Shown here: one piece after another, positions 1-8,518 of the stretch
Layout of the letters: the number at the start of each line of letters is the position of its first letter
How positions within the stretch are numbered: the stretch's first letter is position 1
NCBI GenBank assembly: GCA_019347695.1
Contig: JAHWKT010000005.1
Location: forward strand, 1 to 48,215
Length of the DNA: 48,215 bases
Direction: 5' to 3'
DNA from: Actinomycetota bacterium
Lineage (GTDB): Bacteria; Actinomycetota; Nitriliruptoria; Euzebyales; JAHELV01
The notes under the pieces: generated by a model
What the model saw: only the letters and a program-made list of their open reading frames with translations
What the model was told of the DNA's origin: nothing
Databases searched by the model: none
Program-made: the position numbers and the translations under genes

Positions 1-207
1 GGTCTCGCGGGTCTGGCCATAGCTCCACGTCTCGCCGTCGGAGATCAGGCATGGCCGGTCGGCGTCGGTATCGCCCAGCAGCGCCTCCGCGCAGTTGAGC
101 ACCTGCGGATACTGCAGCTCGGGTAGGTCGAACAGCACATCGGGCAGCTGCTCGACTGGCGGCAGGCTGTCGATCGTGAACGTGTCGACGTGCGCCGACG
201 TGGTCAT
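1..207 (-). CDS. 2-aminobenzoate-CoA ligase-like AMP-binding enzyme, N-terminal 69 codons
   Basis: This gene runs off the left edge, so only its N-terminus is present. The ATG is preceded by a GGGAGG Shine-Dalgarno site seven bases upstream. The translation contains LPPVEQLPDVLFDLPELQYP and LNCAEALLGD followed by a TWSYGQ segment, the typical opening of 2-aminobenzoate (anthranilate)/benzoate-CoA ligases of the AMP-binding superfamily. These enzymes adenylate an aromatic acid with ATP and transfer it to CoA in the cytoplasm. The adenylation motifs lie outside the window. It is divergent from a beta-oxidation-type operon starting at 359, which supports a role in activating an aromatic acid such as anthranilate for that pathway. 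Substrate is inferred from N-terminal resemblance and context only. Confidence 0.83.
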   Translation of the reverse strand, partial: MTTSAHVDTFTIDSLPPVEQLPDVLFDLPELQYPQVLNCAEALLGDTDADRPCLISDGETWSYGQTRET

Positions 208-358
208 GGTCGCCTCCCGGCATCGGCTGGTGCTCACCGTAGAGGCGTCCCGGACGTCACTCAAGACCCGTGACGGTCGCCACGGTGGCGCCGCACGTCG
301 CCGACCGCGAGGCGCCATCGGTTAGCATCGTGGGACCGGTGGCGACCAGCGAGGACAC

Positions 359-1516
359 GTGCAGGGCCTGAGCGACGAGCACCGCCGCATGCGTGACGAC
401 GCGCGCGGGGTCGCACGTGACGAGCTGGCCCCCATCGCCACCCGCGGACCCCACGGTCGCGTGAACCGCGACCTGGTTCGGGCGCTGGCCGACCACGGCA
501 TCCTGCCCGCGCTGTTCCCGGCCGAGCTGGGCGGGACGGCGGCCGAGGGGGTCTCGGCGACCGCGCTGTGCGTGCTGCGGGAGGCGATCGCGCGCCAGTC
601 GGTGACCGCGGAGACCACGCTGGCGGTGCAGGGCCTTGGGTCCTACCCGATCCTGCAGTCGGGCACCGACGACCTGCGCGCACGCTGGATCCCGCCGGTG
701 GCCAAGGGACAGGCGGTCGCCGCCTTCGCGCTGACCGAACCCGGTGCCGGGTCGGACGCCGCCGCGCTGGCGCTACGCGCCGAGCGCGACGGCGACGGCT
801 TCAGGTTGACGGGCACCAAGACGTGGATCTCGCATGCTCCGGACGCCGACGTCTACACGCTGTTCGCCCGGACCACGCCGGACGCGGGCGCGAAAGGCGT
901 CACGGCCTTCGTCGTGCCCGGCGATGCCACTGGCCTTCGCGGGGCGCCGATCGAGCTGCTCGCACCCCACGCGATCGGCTCCCTGGAGCTCGACGGGGTG
1001 CGCGTGCCCGCCAGCGCCGTGCTCGGCGAGGTCGACCGCGGGTTCGCAGTGGCGATGCGCACCCTGGATCTGTTCCGGCCGAGCGTCGGCGCCGCCGCGG
1101 TCGGGATGGCGCAGGCGGCGCTCGACGCGGCACTCGACCACGCCGACCATCGGGAGTCGTTCGGGCAGCGGCTGCGCGAGTTCCAGGCGGTCGCCCACCA
1201 GCTCGCGGACATGGCCACCCGCCTGCAGGCGGCGCGGCTGCTGGTGTTCGACGCGGCCGCCGCGCACGACGCCGGGGGCGGGCAGGTCACCGGGCAGGCG
1301 GCGATGGCCAAGCTGTACGCGACCGAGACCGCCCAGTTCGTGATCGACGCGGCGGTCCAGATCCACGGCGCCGCGGGCCTCGAGCGCGGTCACCTGCTCG
1401 AGGAGCTCTACCGCGAGGTCCGAGCGCTGCGGATCTACGAGGGCGCCTCGGAGATCCAGCGCACGATCATCGCCCGTGAGCTCTATCGTGACCGGCGGAG
1501 CACCGACGGTGGGTGA
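359..1516 (+). CDS. acyl-CoA dehydrogenase
   Basis: A 385-residue flavoprotein of normal family length, predicted to oxidise an acyl-CoA to the 2,3-enoyl-CoA in the cytoplasm. FAD/substrate signatures are visible: ALTEPGAGSD at residues 124-133 and GTKTWISHA near 152-160. The C-terminal YEGASEIQR at 360-368 contains the Glu (361) that aligns with the catalytic base of medium-chain dehydrogenases. The GTG start has an AGCGAGGA site five bases upstream. It opens a five-gene operon with tight spacing; the next gene overlaps its end. Divergence from an aromatic-CoA ligase suggests a ring-derived CoA thioester as substrate rather than a fatty acid, which is inference. Confidence 0.93.
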   Translation: MQGLSDEHRRMRDDARGVARDELAPIATRGPHGRVNRDLVRALADHGILPALFPAELGGTAAEGVSATALCVLREAIARQSVTAETTLAVQGLGSYPILQSGTDDLRARWIPPVAKGQAVAAFALTEPGAGSDAAALALRAERDGDGFRLTGTKTWISHAPDADVYTLFARTTPDAGAKGVTAFVVPGDATGLRGAPIELLAPHAIGSLELDGVRVPASAVLGEVDRGFAVAMRTLDLFRPSVGAAAVGMAQAALDAALDHADHRESFGQRLREFQAVAHQLADMATRLQAARLLVFDAAAAHDAGGGQVTGQAAMAKLYATETAQFVIDAAVQIHGAAGLERGHLLEELYREVRALRIYEGASEIQRTIIARELYRDRRSTDGG

Positions 1517-2282
1517 CGCGGCCCGCCCGGACCGACGGGCGCTGGTGACCGGCGGCAGCAGAGGCATCGGGCTGGCCGTCGTCGAGCGGCTCGCGGCCGA
1601 GGGGACCGAGGTGGTCGCCCTGGGGCGCGACACCGACGCGCTCGGCGCGCTGGCCGCGACCGCCGACGACCGTGGCTGGCAGGTGCAGACCGAGGCGTGC
1701 GACGTCGGTGACGAGGGCGCCGTCGCCGACCTGTTCGCGCGGGTGGGACCGGTCGACGTGCTCGTGGCCAACGCCGGCATGTCGGCGTCGGCGCCGGTGC
1801 ACCGCATCACGCTCGACGACTGGAACCGACACCTGCGCGTCAACGCGACCGGCGTGTTCCTGACCGTGCGGGCCGCGCTGCCCGAGATGCGCGAGCGCGA
1901 CTTCGGGCGCATCGTCGTCGTGGCGTCGGTCGCCGCACTCCACGGGGCGCCCTACATCGGGGCCTACGCCGCGTCGAAGCACGCGGCACTCGGCTTCGTG
2001 CGCGCCGTCGCGGCGGAGGTCGCCGGCTCGCGGGTCACCGCGAACGCCGTCTGCCCCGGGTACGTCGACTCGGCGATGACCGACCGCAGCGTCGCGAACA
2101 TCGTCGAGCGGACCGACCGCGACGAGCGCGACGCCCGCGCGTTCCTCGAGCAGCAGCAGCCGCTGGGTCGGCTGGTCGAACCCGCTGAGGTGGCGGCGTC
2201 CGTCGCGTTCCTCGCCTCCGACGCTGCGGCACCGATCAACGGGCAGACGATCGTGCTCGACGGCGGCGGGGTGCAACACTGA
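1509..2282 (+). CDS. short-chain dehydrogenase/reductase, 3-hydroxyacyl-CoA dehydrogenase type
   Basis: Classical SDR of about 257 residues. The Rossmann motif TGGSRGIG is at residues 14-21, NAG at 88-90, and the catalytic Ser140, Tyr153 and Lys157 (YAASK) are all present. The end IVLDGGG is typical of FabG/3-hydroxyacyl-CoA dehydrogenase members. It probably oxidises or reduces a 3-hydroxy/3-oxo acyl-CoA with NAD(P). I chose the GTG at 1509, overlapping the preceding gene by 8 bases, because GGCGGAG lies nine bases upstream. In-frame GTGs at 1491 and 1476 are alternatives. Its place between an acyl-CoA dehydrogenase and a crotonase makes a beta-oxidation-like sequence of steps. Confidence 0.9.
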   Translation: MGDAARPDRRALVTGGSRGIGLAVVERLAAEGTEVVALGRDTDALGALAATADDRGWQVQTEACDVGDEGAVADLFARVGPVDVLVANAGMSASAPVHRITLDDWNRHLRVNATGVFLTVRAALPEMRERDFGRIVVVASVAALHGAPYIGAYAASKHAALGFVRAVAAEVAGSRVTANAVCPGYVDSAMTDRSVANIVERTDRDERDARAFLEQQQPLGRLVEPAEVAASVAFLASDAAAPINGQTIVLDGGGVQH

Positions 2283-2308
2283 CGTCAGCCAACCCAGGAG
2301 CTGCGACC

Positions 2309-3133
2309 GTGACGTTTCGAGCAAGCGCGCCGTTGACGACGGAGTGGGAGCACTTCGACCTGGGCATCGACCACGGCGTGGCGACGGTGACGTTCGCGCG
2401 TCCCGACAACCTCAACGCGCTGACCTTCGAGGTGTACGCCGACCTGCGTGACCTGCTGGCGCAGCTCCCCGAGCGCGATGACGTCGACGTGCTCGTGATC
2501 ACCGGCACCGGGCGCGGTTTCTGCTCGGGCGGTGATGTCCACGAGATCATCGGTGCGCTGCGCGGCATGGACACCCGCGGGCTGCTGGAGTTCACGCGGA
2601 TGACCGGCGCGGTGCTGCAGCGGCTGCGCGAGATCCCACTGCCGGTGATCGCCGGCGTCAACGGCGTCGCGGCCGGTGCCGGCGCCGTGATCGCCCTGGG
2701 AGCAGACATCCGGGTGCTGGCGCGGTCCGCGTCGCTGCACCTGCTGTTCACCCGCGTCGGGCTGTCGGGCGCGGACATGGGCATCGCCTACCTGCTGCCC
2801 CGACTCATCGGGTTGGCACGCGCAACGGAGCTGCTGCTGCTGGGCGACCGGGTCGACGCCGACACCGCACTGGAGTACGGGCTGGCGAGCCGGGTCGTCG
2901 ACGACGACGAGCTGCCGGACGCGGTTGGGGCACTCGCCCGGCGTTTCGCGGACGGCCCGACGCTCGCGTACGGGGCGACCAAAGCACTGCTGACCCGCGA
3001 GCAGGACATGAGCCTGCAGGCCGCCGTCGAGACCGAGGCGCTCACGCAGGCGCTGCTGATGACCTCAGCCGACCACGCCGAGTTCTACGAGGCCTTCTCG
3101 GATCGCCGTGAGCCGAGATGGACAGGGCGCTGA
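2309..3133 (+). CDS. enoyl-CoA hydratase/isomerase family protein (PaaG-like active site)
   Basis: Crotonase-fold protein of 274 residues. The oxyanion-hole segment GRGFCSGGDV is at 69-77 and the second segment VAAGAGAVIALGADI at 120-134. The two Glu residues of classical enoyl-CoA hydratases are not visible at the expected sites. Instead GLSGADMG (151-158) carries Asp156, as in PaaG-type ring 1,2-epoxyphenylacetyl-CoA isomerases and some other aromatic-pathway crotonases. Start GTG at 2309 follows CAGGAG. It acts with the neighbouring dehydrogenases on a CoA-bound intermediate. An isomerase, hydratase or ring-cleaving role cannot be separated from sequence alone. Confidence 0.91.
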   Translation: MTFRASAPLTTEWEHFDLGIDHGVATVTFARPDNLNALTFEVYADLRDLLAQLPERDDVDVLVITGTGRGFCSGGDVHEIIGALRGMDTRGLLEFTRMTGAVLQRLREIPLPVIAGVNGVAAGAGAVIALGADIRVLARSASLHLLFTRVGLSGADMGIAYLLPRLIGLARATELLLLGDRVDADTALEYGLASRVVDDDELPDAVGALARRFADGPTLAYGATKALLTREQDMSLQAAVETEALTQALLMTSADHAEFYEAFSDRREPRWTGR

Positions 3134-3134
3134 G

Positions 3135-3554
3135 ATGAACGGCTCGCCACACGAGATCGTCAACCCGTCCACGCTGCTCGACCCCGTCGGGTTCTCCCAC
3201 GCCGTCGTCGCCGCACCCGGGCGCACCATCCACCTCGGCGGACAGACCGGCCACCGCCACGACGGGTCGCTGCCGGCGGGCCTGGTCGCACAGTTCGAAC
3301 AGGCCGCGGGCAACCTCGCGACGGCGCTCGAGGCCGCGGGCGCGCGGGCCGAGCACCTCGTGTCGATCCAGGTGTTCGTCACCAGCGTCGAGGACTATCG
3401 GGCGAACCTCGAGCCGCTGGGCGCCGTCTACCGTCGGCAGCTCGGCCGGCACTACCCCGCGATGGCGCTGTTCGAGATCGCGCGGCTGTTCGACGCCGAC
3501 GCGCTGGTCGAGCTCGTCGCGGTCGCCGTGGTGCCCGACGACGACCGGGCATGA
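3135..3554 (+). CDS. RidA/YjgF-family protein, probable enamine/imine deaminase-like
   Basis: A 139-residue cytoplasmic protein with the RidA fold pattern: GFSHAVVAAPGRTIHLGGQTG near the start, then EQAAGNLATALEAAG, VFVTSVEDY and the closing VELVAVAV. RidA enzymes hydrolyse reactive enamines/imines. The segment that normally reads P-A-R before the last strand reads YPAMALFEIARL here, so the arginine that binds the substrate carboxylate in Rid1 proteins is replaced by Met. It may therefore belong to a Rid4-7-type subgroup. ATG at 3135 sits one base after the stop of the hydratase. A RidA-like gene fits a pathway handling amino-aromatic or 2-amino-enoyl intermediates (inference). Confidence 0.88.
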   Translation: MNGSPHEIVNPSTLLDPVGFSHAVVAAPGRTIHLGGQTGHRHDGSLPAGLVAQFEQAAGNLATALEAAGARAEHLVSIQVFVTSVEDYRANLEPLGAVYRRQLGRHYPAMALFEIARLFDADALVELVAVAVVPDDDRA

Positions 3555-4663
3555 CCGCGCGGTACCTCGTCCTGCGGACGTCGCAGGACACCGCCGGGGT
3601 CCCCGACCGCTGCCGGCAGTGGGCGCAGCGGGTCCGCGCCGACGTCGCGGTGCTGGGTCCGATCGGACCGGATGACCTGCGCGCGCGACTCGAGCACGAC
3701 GACTGCGCCGGTGCGGTGCTCGAGCTCGCACGTGTCGCCGACGACGCCACCGTGGCCGCCGCCATCGCGCGCGCGGCCTACCCGGTCGTGGCCGTCAGCC
3801 GCGAGGCAGTGGCCGGTGACCGCAGCGTCGTGGAGGCGGCGTGCGCCCACGTCTTCGCGGGTCGCGGTACCGGCGGGTTCGTGTGGGGCCTGTGGCATCT
3901 GCATGCCCTGCACGAGCACCCACCCCGGACCATGTCGTACGGTCCCCATCCGGCACAGGTCGCCGATCTGCGGACACCCGTCGACGCCGCCCGGCCGGTG
4001 GTGGTGCTCGTCCATGGCGGGTTCTGGCGCCACGAGTGGGAGCGCGACCTGATGGACGGCCTCGCACTCGACCTGTCGCGCCGCGGCTACGCGACGTGGA
4101 ACGTCGAGTACCGGCGGGTCGGCGAAACGGGCGGTGGCTGGCCGCAGACCGGTGACGACGTGGTGCGCGCGGTCACGGCGCTGACGATCCTCGCCGACGA
4201 CGGTGTCGACCTCGAACGGGTGGTGCTGCTGGGGCACTCGGCCGGGGCGCAGCTCGCGTTGCGCGCGGCCGCCGAGCTGCGCGACCGGGGGCGCCCGCCC
4301 GCCCTGGTCGTCGCGCTGTCGGGGCTGCTCGATCTCGGGTCGGCTGCCAGCGGCGGCGTCGGCTGGGGATCGGTGGAGGCGTTCGTGGGTGCCGGTCCCG
4401 AGGAGGACCCCGAGCGCTACCGCGACGCGGCGCCGATCGCCCACCTGCCGCTCGGGGTTGCGCAGCTGCTCGCCCACGGCACCGCAGATGCCCACGTGCC
4501 GCCCGCGCAGAGCGCGGGGTACGAGGACGCTGCCCGGACCGCCGGCGATCACATGGAGCTGGCCCGGCTCGACGACGCCGACCACTTCGCGCCGATCGAC
4601 CCGACGTCGACCGCGTGGGCGACGATCGCCGCCGCAATCGAGCGCAGGGTGCCGCCGGGCTGA
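3551..4663 (+). CDS. AroQ-like domain fused to kynurenine-formamidase-like alpha/beta hydrolase
   Basis: A 370-residue two-domain protein overlapping the previous gene by ATGA. Residues 1-115 resemble the flavodoxin-like fold of type II dehydroquinate dehydratase: a Rossmann-like alternation ending in HVFAGRGTGGFVWGLWHL, but without its catalytic Tyr, Arg and His. Residues about 145-370 form an alpha/beta hydrolase of the kynurenine formamidase/esterase group, with VHGGFW as oxyanion loop, GHSAGA carrying the nucleophile Ser, HGTADAHVP the Asp and ADHFAP the His. The likely reaction is hydrolysis of an amide or ester such as N-formylkynurenine, feeding anthranilate to the neighbouring ligase. 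Domain assignment of the N-terminus is by pattern only. Confidence 0.82.
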   Translation: MTARYLVLRTSQDTAGVPDRCRQWAQRVRADVAVLGPIGPDDLRARLEHDDCAGAVLELARVADDATVAAAIARAAYPVVAVSREAVAGDRSVVEAACAHVFAGRGTGGFVWGLWHLHALHEHPPRTMSYGPHPAQVADLRTPVDAARPVVVLVHGGFWRHEWERDLMDGLALDLSRRGYATWNVEYRRVGETGGGWPQTGDDVVRAVTALTILADDGVDLERVVLLGHSAGAQLALRAAAELRDRGRPPALVVALSGLLDLGSAASGGVGWGSVEAFVGAGPEEDPERYRDAAPIAHLPLGVAQLLAHGTADAHVPPAQSAGYEDAARTAGDHMELARLDDADHFAPIDPTSTAWATIAAAIERRVPPG

Positions 4664-4952
4664 CCTCGACGCCGGGACCCGGGCGACCCGGGGCCACCTC
4701 GGATGGCCTGCCGTGCACCACGCACGGCAACTGTCCACCCCACGAGCCGTCGATGTCGTTGGATTCCTCTCGGCGGCCGCCACCAGCGGTCGCCTGCGGC
4801 GTATCGTGCGTCATCGTCCACGAACCGGGCTCGGTGAACATCCGGGACGCCCCGGGGATCCCCCCGGACCCATCCCTCCCCCGCATCGGGTTTGCCGGTC
4901 GGCGCGCGGGACAGGGTGACACGACGAGACGATCACGACGGTAGGAATCGCG
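4664..4952. other. intergenic region between catabolic operon and DUF3616/GH3 pair
   Basis: No coding region with credible codon pattern or recognisable product was found in these 289 bases. It presumably holds the end of the upstream transcript and the promoter of the gene at 4953. No convincing -35/-10 pair or strong hairpin terminator stands out. Confidence 0.4.
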
Positions 4953-6041
4953 ATGGCTGACGAGCTGGCACGCCTGGAGTTCGATCTCGGACCCAACGAG
5001 GCCTCGGGGCTCGAGACCTTCGACAACCAGCGTGTGCTGGCCGACCACGACTGGGACCTGGCCTTCTGGGCGGTGCTCGACGACATCGACGTCCACGACG
5101 CCATCGGCGTGATCGGACACCGCCAGGGCGAGCCGCTGCGCCGCGGATGGGAGGCCGAGCGCCTGCACGCCACCCATCCGGAGGGGTTGGGCCAGACCGA
5201 GGACGCCGAGGCGGTCAGCCGTCACCGCGGCTGGGTCTACATCTTCGGCTCCCACTTCGGCAGCAAGGACGGGCCGCTGCAGCGCAAGCGCCAGTTCGTC
5301 GCGCGGTTCACCGAGGACGACGTGGTCGACGCCTTCGGTGGCGACCCGATCGAGCTGGAGGTCCGCCACACGGGCCTGACCGATGGGCTGCACCGGGTGG
5401 TCAACGACGGGTTGGCCGAACGCGGACTCGACCTGCTGGCGCCGGGCCCGAAGGTACGCGCCGCGTTCTGCGAGGTCGACGACGACACCCCCGACAACAT
5501 GCGTCCAGCCGACAGCGACCAGCCGATCAACATCGAGGGCGTCGCGTTCCTCGCGGACGGCACCACGTTCCTGGGCCTGCGCTGGCCGGTGACCGAGGAC
5601 GGACGTCCACTGATCGTCGCGGTCGCCGGCATCCCCGAGTGGTTCGACGACGGGGACCTGCCACGGGTGACGGCCGTGCACGTCGTCGATGCCGTCGGAC
5701 GCAACGGCACGCTGGCGGGCGTCCGCGACCTCTCGGCCGCCGGCGGGCGGATGCACGTCGTCTCGGGCAACATCGACAGCCGCGACAAGGGCAGCGTGCT
5801 CCTCGAGGACCACCCGGAGGGCGCCGATACGGTCAACACCCACTTCAGCTGTGCCCTGCCGCCGATCGACCGCGACACCCGCCTCGACGCCCAGCTCGAG
5901 CGGGAGTTCCCCGACATGCCCCGCATCGAGGGCCTCGCCGTCGACTTCGGCCATGTGTTCTACGTGTCCGACGAGGACGAGGGCGTCGACATGCGCTTCA
6001 CCCGTTTCGTGGTCGCCGACGACTCGACCTCGAACACGTGA
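4953..6041 (+). CDS. DUF3616-like protein, possible beta-propeller
   Basis: A 362-residue cytoplasmic protein with no signal peptide. Segments such as NIEGVAFLADGTTFLGLRWP (about 190-209), GIPEWFDDGDLP and RIEGLAVDFGHVFYVSDED near the end resemble DUF3616/SdiA-regulated-like proteins, which are predicted propellers with blade-wise repeats. The internal motif IEG(V/L)A occurs twice. The molecular function is unknown. ATG at 4953 follows TAGGAA. It overlaps the GH3 gene by GTGA, so the two are co-translated. A role alongside glycoside hydrolysis is inferred only from that coupling. Confidence 0.72.
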   Translation: MADELARLEFDLGPNEASGLETFDNQRVLADHDWDLAFWAVLDDIDVHDAIGVIGHRQGEPLRRGWEAERLHATHPEGLGQTEDAEAVSRHRGWVYIFGSHFGSKDGPLQRKRQFVARFTEDDVVDAFGGDPIELEVRHTGLTDGLHRVVNDGLAERGLDLLAPGPKVRAAFCEVDDDTPDNMRPADSDQPINIEGVAFLADGTTFLGLRWPVTEDGRPLIVAVAGIPEWFDDGDLPRVTAVHVVDAVGRNGTLAGVRDLSAAGGRMHVVSGNIDSRDKGSVLLEDHPEGADTVNTHFSCALPPIDRDTRLDAQLEREFPDMPRIEGLAVDFGHVFYVSDEDEGVDMRFTRFVVADDSTSNT

Positions 6042-8518
6042 CGCCTCCTACCGGGCCGGCCGACGATGCACCGCGGCCGGAGCGTGCGCACGACATCGAT
6101 CGGCTGGTCGCGGCGCTCGAGCTCGAGCAGAAGGTGCGGCTGCTGACGGGCGCGAGCTTCTGGACGACCTACGCCGAGCCCGCGGTCGGGCTGCGCAGCA
6201 TGGTCATGTCAGACGGTCCGGTCGGCGTGCGCGGGACCGGCTGGGACGAGCGCGACACGTCGGCCACCCTGCCGTCACCGACCGCCCAGGCCGCGACCTG
6301 GGACCCCACGCTCGTCGCGCGCCTCGGCGAGCTGCTCGCCAGCGCGGCGCGGCGCAAGGACGTCGACGTACTGCTGGCGCCGACCCTCAACCTGCCCCGC
6401 TCGCCGCTGGCGGGACGCCACTTCGAGTGCTACTCGGAGGACCCCCTGCTGACCGGCGCGATCGCTGCCGCCTACGTGCGCGGCGTGCAGACCGGCGGAG
6501 TGGGCACCACCGCCAAGCACTACGTCGCCAACGACTCGGAGACCCAGCGGTTCACGCTCGACGTCGCCGTCGACGAGCGCGTCCTGCGGGAGCTGTACCT
6601 GGCGCCGTTCGAGCGGGTCGTGCGCGACGCCGGCTGCTGGCTGGTCATGACGGCCTACAACGCCGTCAACGGCCACTCCATGACCGAGAGCCCGCTGCTC
6701 GACGATCCCCTCACGGCCAGCTGGGGCTTCGACGGGGTCGTGGTGTCGGACTGGACGGCGGTCCGCTCGGTCGTGGCGTCAGCGTCGGCCGCCCAGGACC
6801 TTGCCATGCCCGGACCGCACAGCCCGTGGACCGACGGGCTGGTCGACGCGGTCCGCGACGGGCAGGTCGACGAGGCGACCATCGACCGCAAGGTGCGGCG
6901 GTTGTTGCGGCTGGCCTCGCGGGTCGGTGCCCTTGACGCGGTGCCGGTCACCGGCCCACGGGCCGCGGCGATCGGGACCGACGACCAGCGGCGCCTGCTG
7001 CGCGCCGCCGCGGCCGCGGGCACGGTGCTGGTCCGCAACCACGGCCCGTTGCTGCCACTGGACCCGGCGACGCTGCAGCGGGTCGCCGTGCTCGGTCCCA
7101 GCGCCGCGTCGCCGCGCATCCAGGGCGGCGGCAGCGCCGCAGTGACGCCCGAGGTGGTCGTATCGCCGCTCGACGGCATCCGAGCGATGCTGGGCCCAGA
7201 TGTGGCGGTGGACCACGCGGTCGGTGCACGCATCAGCCGCGGCCCCGAACCCGTCGACCTCGACGACGTCACGGATCCGGTGACCGGCGAGCCCGGTCTG
7301 CGTGTCCGCCTGCTCGACGCCGACGGCGTCGAGCTGCGCAGCGAGCAGCGGCTGGCCGGCACGCTGGTGTGGACCGCCGACGAGGTGCCGCCCGAGCTGG
7401 CTGCGGTGGAGGTCCACACCCGGCTGTGCGCGGACGTCTCCGGGTGCTGGCAGGTCGCCGTCGCGGGCAGCGGCCACTTCACCCTCGACGTGGCGGGTGC
7501 CACGCTGGTCGATCAGCACATCGAGCCCGAAGCGGATGATCCGGCCGCGGTCATGCTGGCGCCGCCGTACCGCGGTGGCAGCGTCGACCTCGTCGAAGGT
7601 GAGACGGTCGAGGTCGGGGTACGGCACCGGGTCGAGCACATCGAGATCGGTGTGACGGTCGTGCTCGGCGTCGAGCGCCCGACGCCGTCCGACGAGGAGG
7701 AGCTCGACCGGGCGGTCGCCCTCGCGGCAGACGCCGATGCGGCCGTGGTCGTCGTCGGCACCACCGAGCGGATCGAGAGCGAGGGATTCGACCGGACGAC
7801 GCTGGCGCTGCCGGGACGACAGGACGAGCTCGTGGCCTGCGTCGCGCAGGCGAACCCGTCAACCGTGGTGGTGGTCAACGCCGGCGGACCGGTGCTCATG
7901 CCGTGGCGCACCGACGTCGCCGCGGTGCTGCTCATGTGGTTCCCAGGACAGGAGTTCGGCGGCGCGCTCGCCGACGTACTGGATGGCACCATCGAGCCCG
8001 GCGGCAGGCTGACCACCACGTGGCCGGTGACCGAGGACGACGCGCCGGTGCTGGACACCACACCCGTCGACGGCACGCTGGTGTACGACGAGGGCCTCGA
8101 CATCGGCTACCGGGCCTGGCTGCGCAGCGGCCGGACCCCCGCGTACTGGTTCGGGCACGGCCTCGGGTACACCACCTGGTCGTACGAGGCGATCGCGGTG
8201 ACGGCGACCGGACACGGCGCCCGCGCGCAGGTCCGCGTCACCAACGCCGGGCGATGTTCCGGGCGCGAGGTCGTGCAGGTGTACCTGGCGCGTCCCGACT
8301 CGGCCGTCGAGCGCCCGGTCCGCTGGCTCGCCGGCTTCGCCGCGGTCACCGCGGAGGCGGGCGCGTCGGTCGAGGCGACCGTCGACCTGCCCGCGCGAGC
8401 CTTCGCACACTGGTCGACCGACCGGGGCGGATGGATGGTCGAACCGGGCACCTGGCACGTGCTCGCCGGCCGCAGCGCCGCCGACCTGCCGTTGACCACG
8501 ACGCTCGAGCGACGCTAG
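6038..8518 (+). CDS. glycoside hydrolase family 3 beta-glucosidase
   Basis: An 826-residue GH3 enzyme of the long beta-glucosidase type without a signal peptide, so intracellular. The N-terminal TIM-barrel domain contains the substrate-binding KHYVAND segment and GFDGVVVSDW with the nucleophile Asp238. The second alpha/beta domain contains ESEGFDR, whose Glu582 is the probable acid/base. Between the halves (about 410-530) is a PA14-like insertion with WTADEVPPEL and VAGSGHFTLDV. A fibronectin-III-like domain closes the protein (VRVTNAGRCSGREVVQVYL). It probably releases terminal beta-glucosides from imported oligosaccharides or glycosides. The GTG at 6038 overlaps the previous stop as GTGA and is the only start that gives the expected family N-terminus. 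Confidence 0.94.
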   Translation: MTPPTGPADDAPRPERAHDIDRLVAALELEQKVRLLTGASFWTTYAEPAVGLRSMVMSDGPVGVRGTGWDERDTSATLPSPTAQAATWDPTLVARLGELLASAARRKDVDVLLAPTLNLPRSPLAGRHFECYSEDPLLTGAIAAAYVRGVQTGGVGTTAKHYVANDSETQRFTLDVAVDERVLRELYLAPFERVVRDAGCWLVMTAYNAVNGHSMTESPLLDDPLTASWGFDGVVVSDWTAVRSVVASASAAQDLAMPGPHSPWTDGLVDAVRDGQVDEATIDRKVRRLLRLASRVGALDAVPVTGPRAAAIGTDDQRRLLRAAAAAGTVLVRNHGPLLPLDPATLQRVAVLGPSAASPRIQGGGSAAVTPEVVVSPLDGIRAMLGPDVAVDHAVGARISRGPEPVDLDDVTDPVTGEPGLRVRLLDADGVELRSEQRLAGTLVWTADEVPPELAAVEVHTRLCADVSGCWQVAVAGSGHFTLDVAGATLVDQHIEPEADDPAAVMLAPPYRGGSVDLVEGETVEVGVRHRVEHIEIGVTVVLGVERPTPSDEEELDRAVALAADADAAVVVVGTTERIESEGFDRTTLALPGRQDELVACVAQANPSTVVVVNAGGPVLMPWRTDVAAVLLMWFPGQEFGGALADVLDGTIEPGGRLTTTWPVTEDDAPVLDTTPVDGTLVYDEGLDIGYRAWLRSGRTPAYWFGHGLGYTTWSYEAIAVTATGHGARAQVRVTNAGRCSGREVVQVYLARPDSAVERPVRWLAGFAAVTAEAGASVEATVDLPARAFAHWSTDRGGWMVEPGTWHVLAGRSAADLPLTTTLERR

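Noticed and set aside
4173-5954. Long minus-strand open frame (593 codons) opposite the hydrolase and DUF3616 genes
   Set aside because: It is antisense to two well-supported genes, has no family resemblance and no ribosome site. Such frames are common in GC-rich DNA because stop codons are rare.
5147-6037. Extension of the GH3 frame upstream of 6038
   Set aside because: The frame is open to 5147 but this part overlaps the DUF3616 gene, is Arg/Pro-rich and has no GH3 homology. The GTGA overlap start at 6038 gives the family N-terminus.
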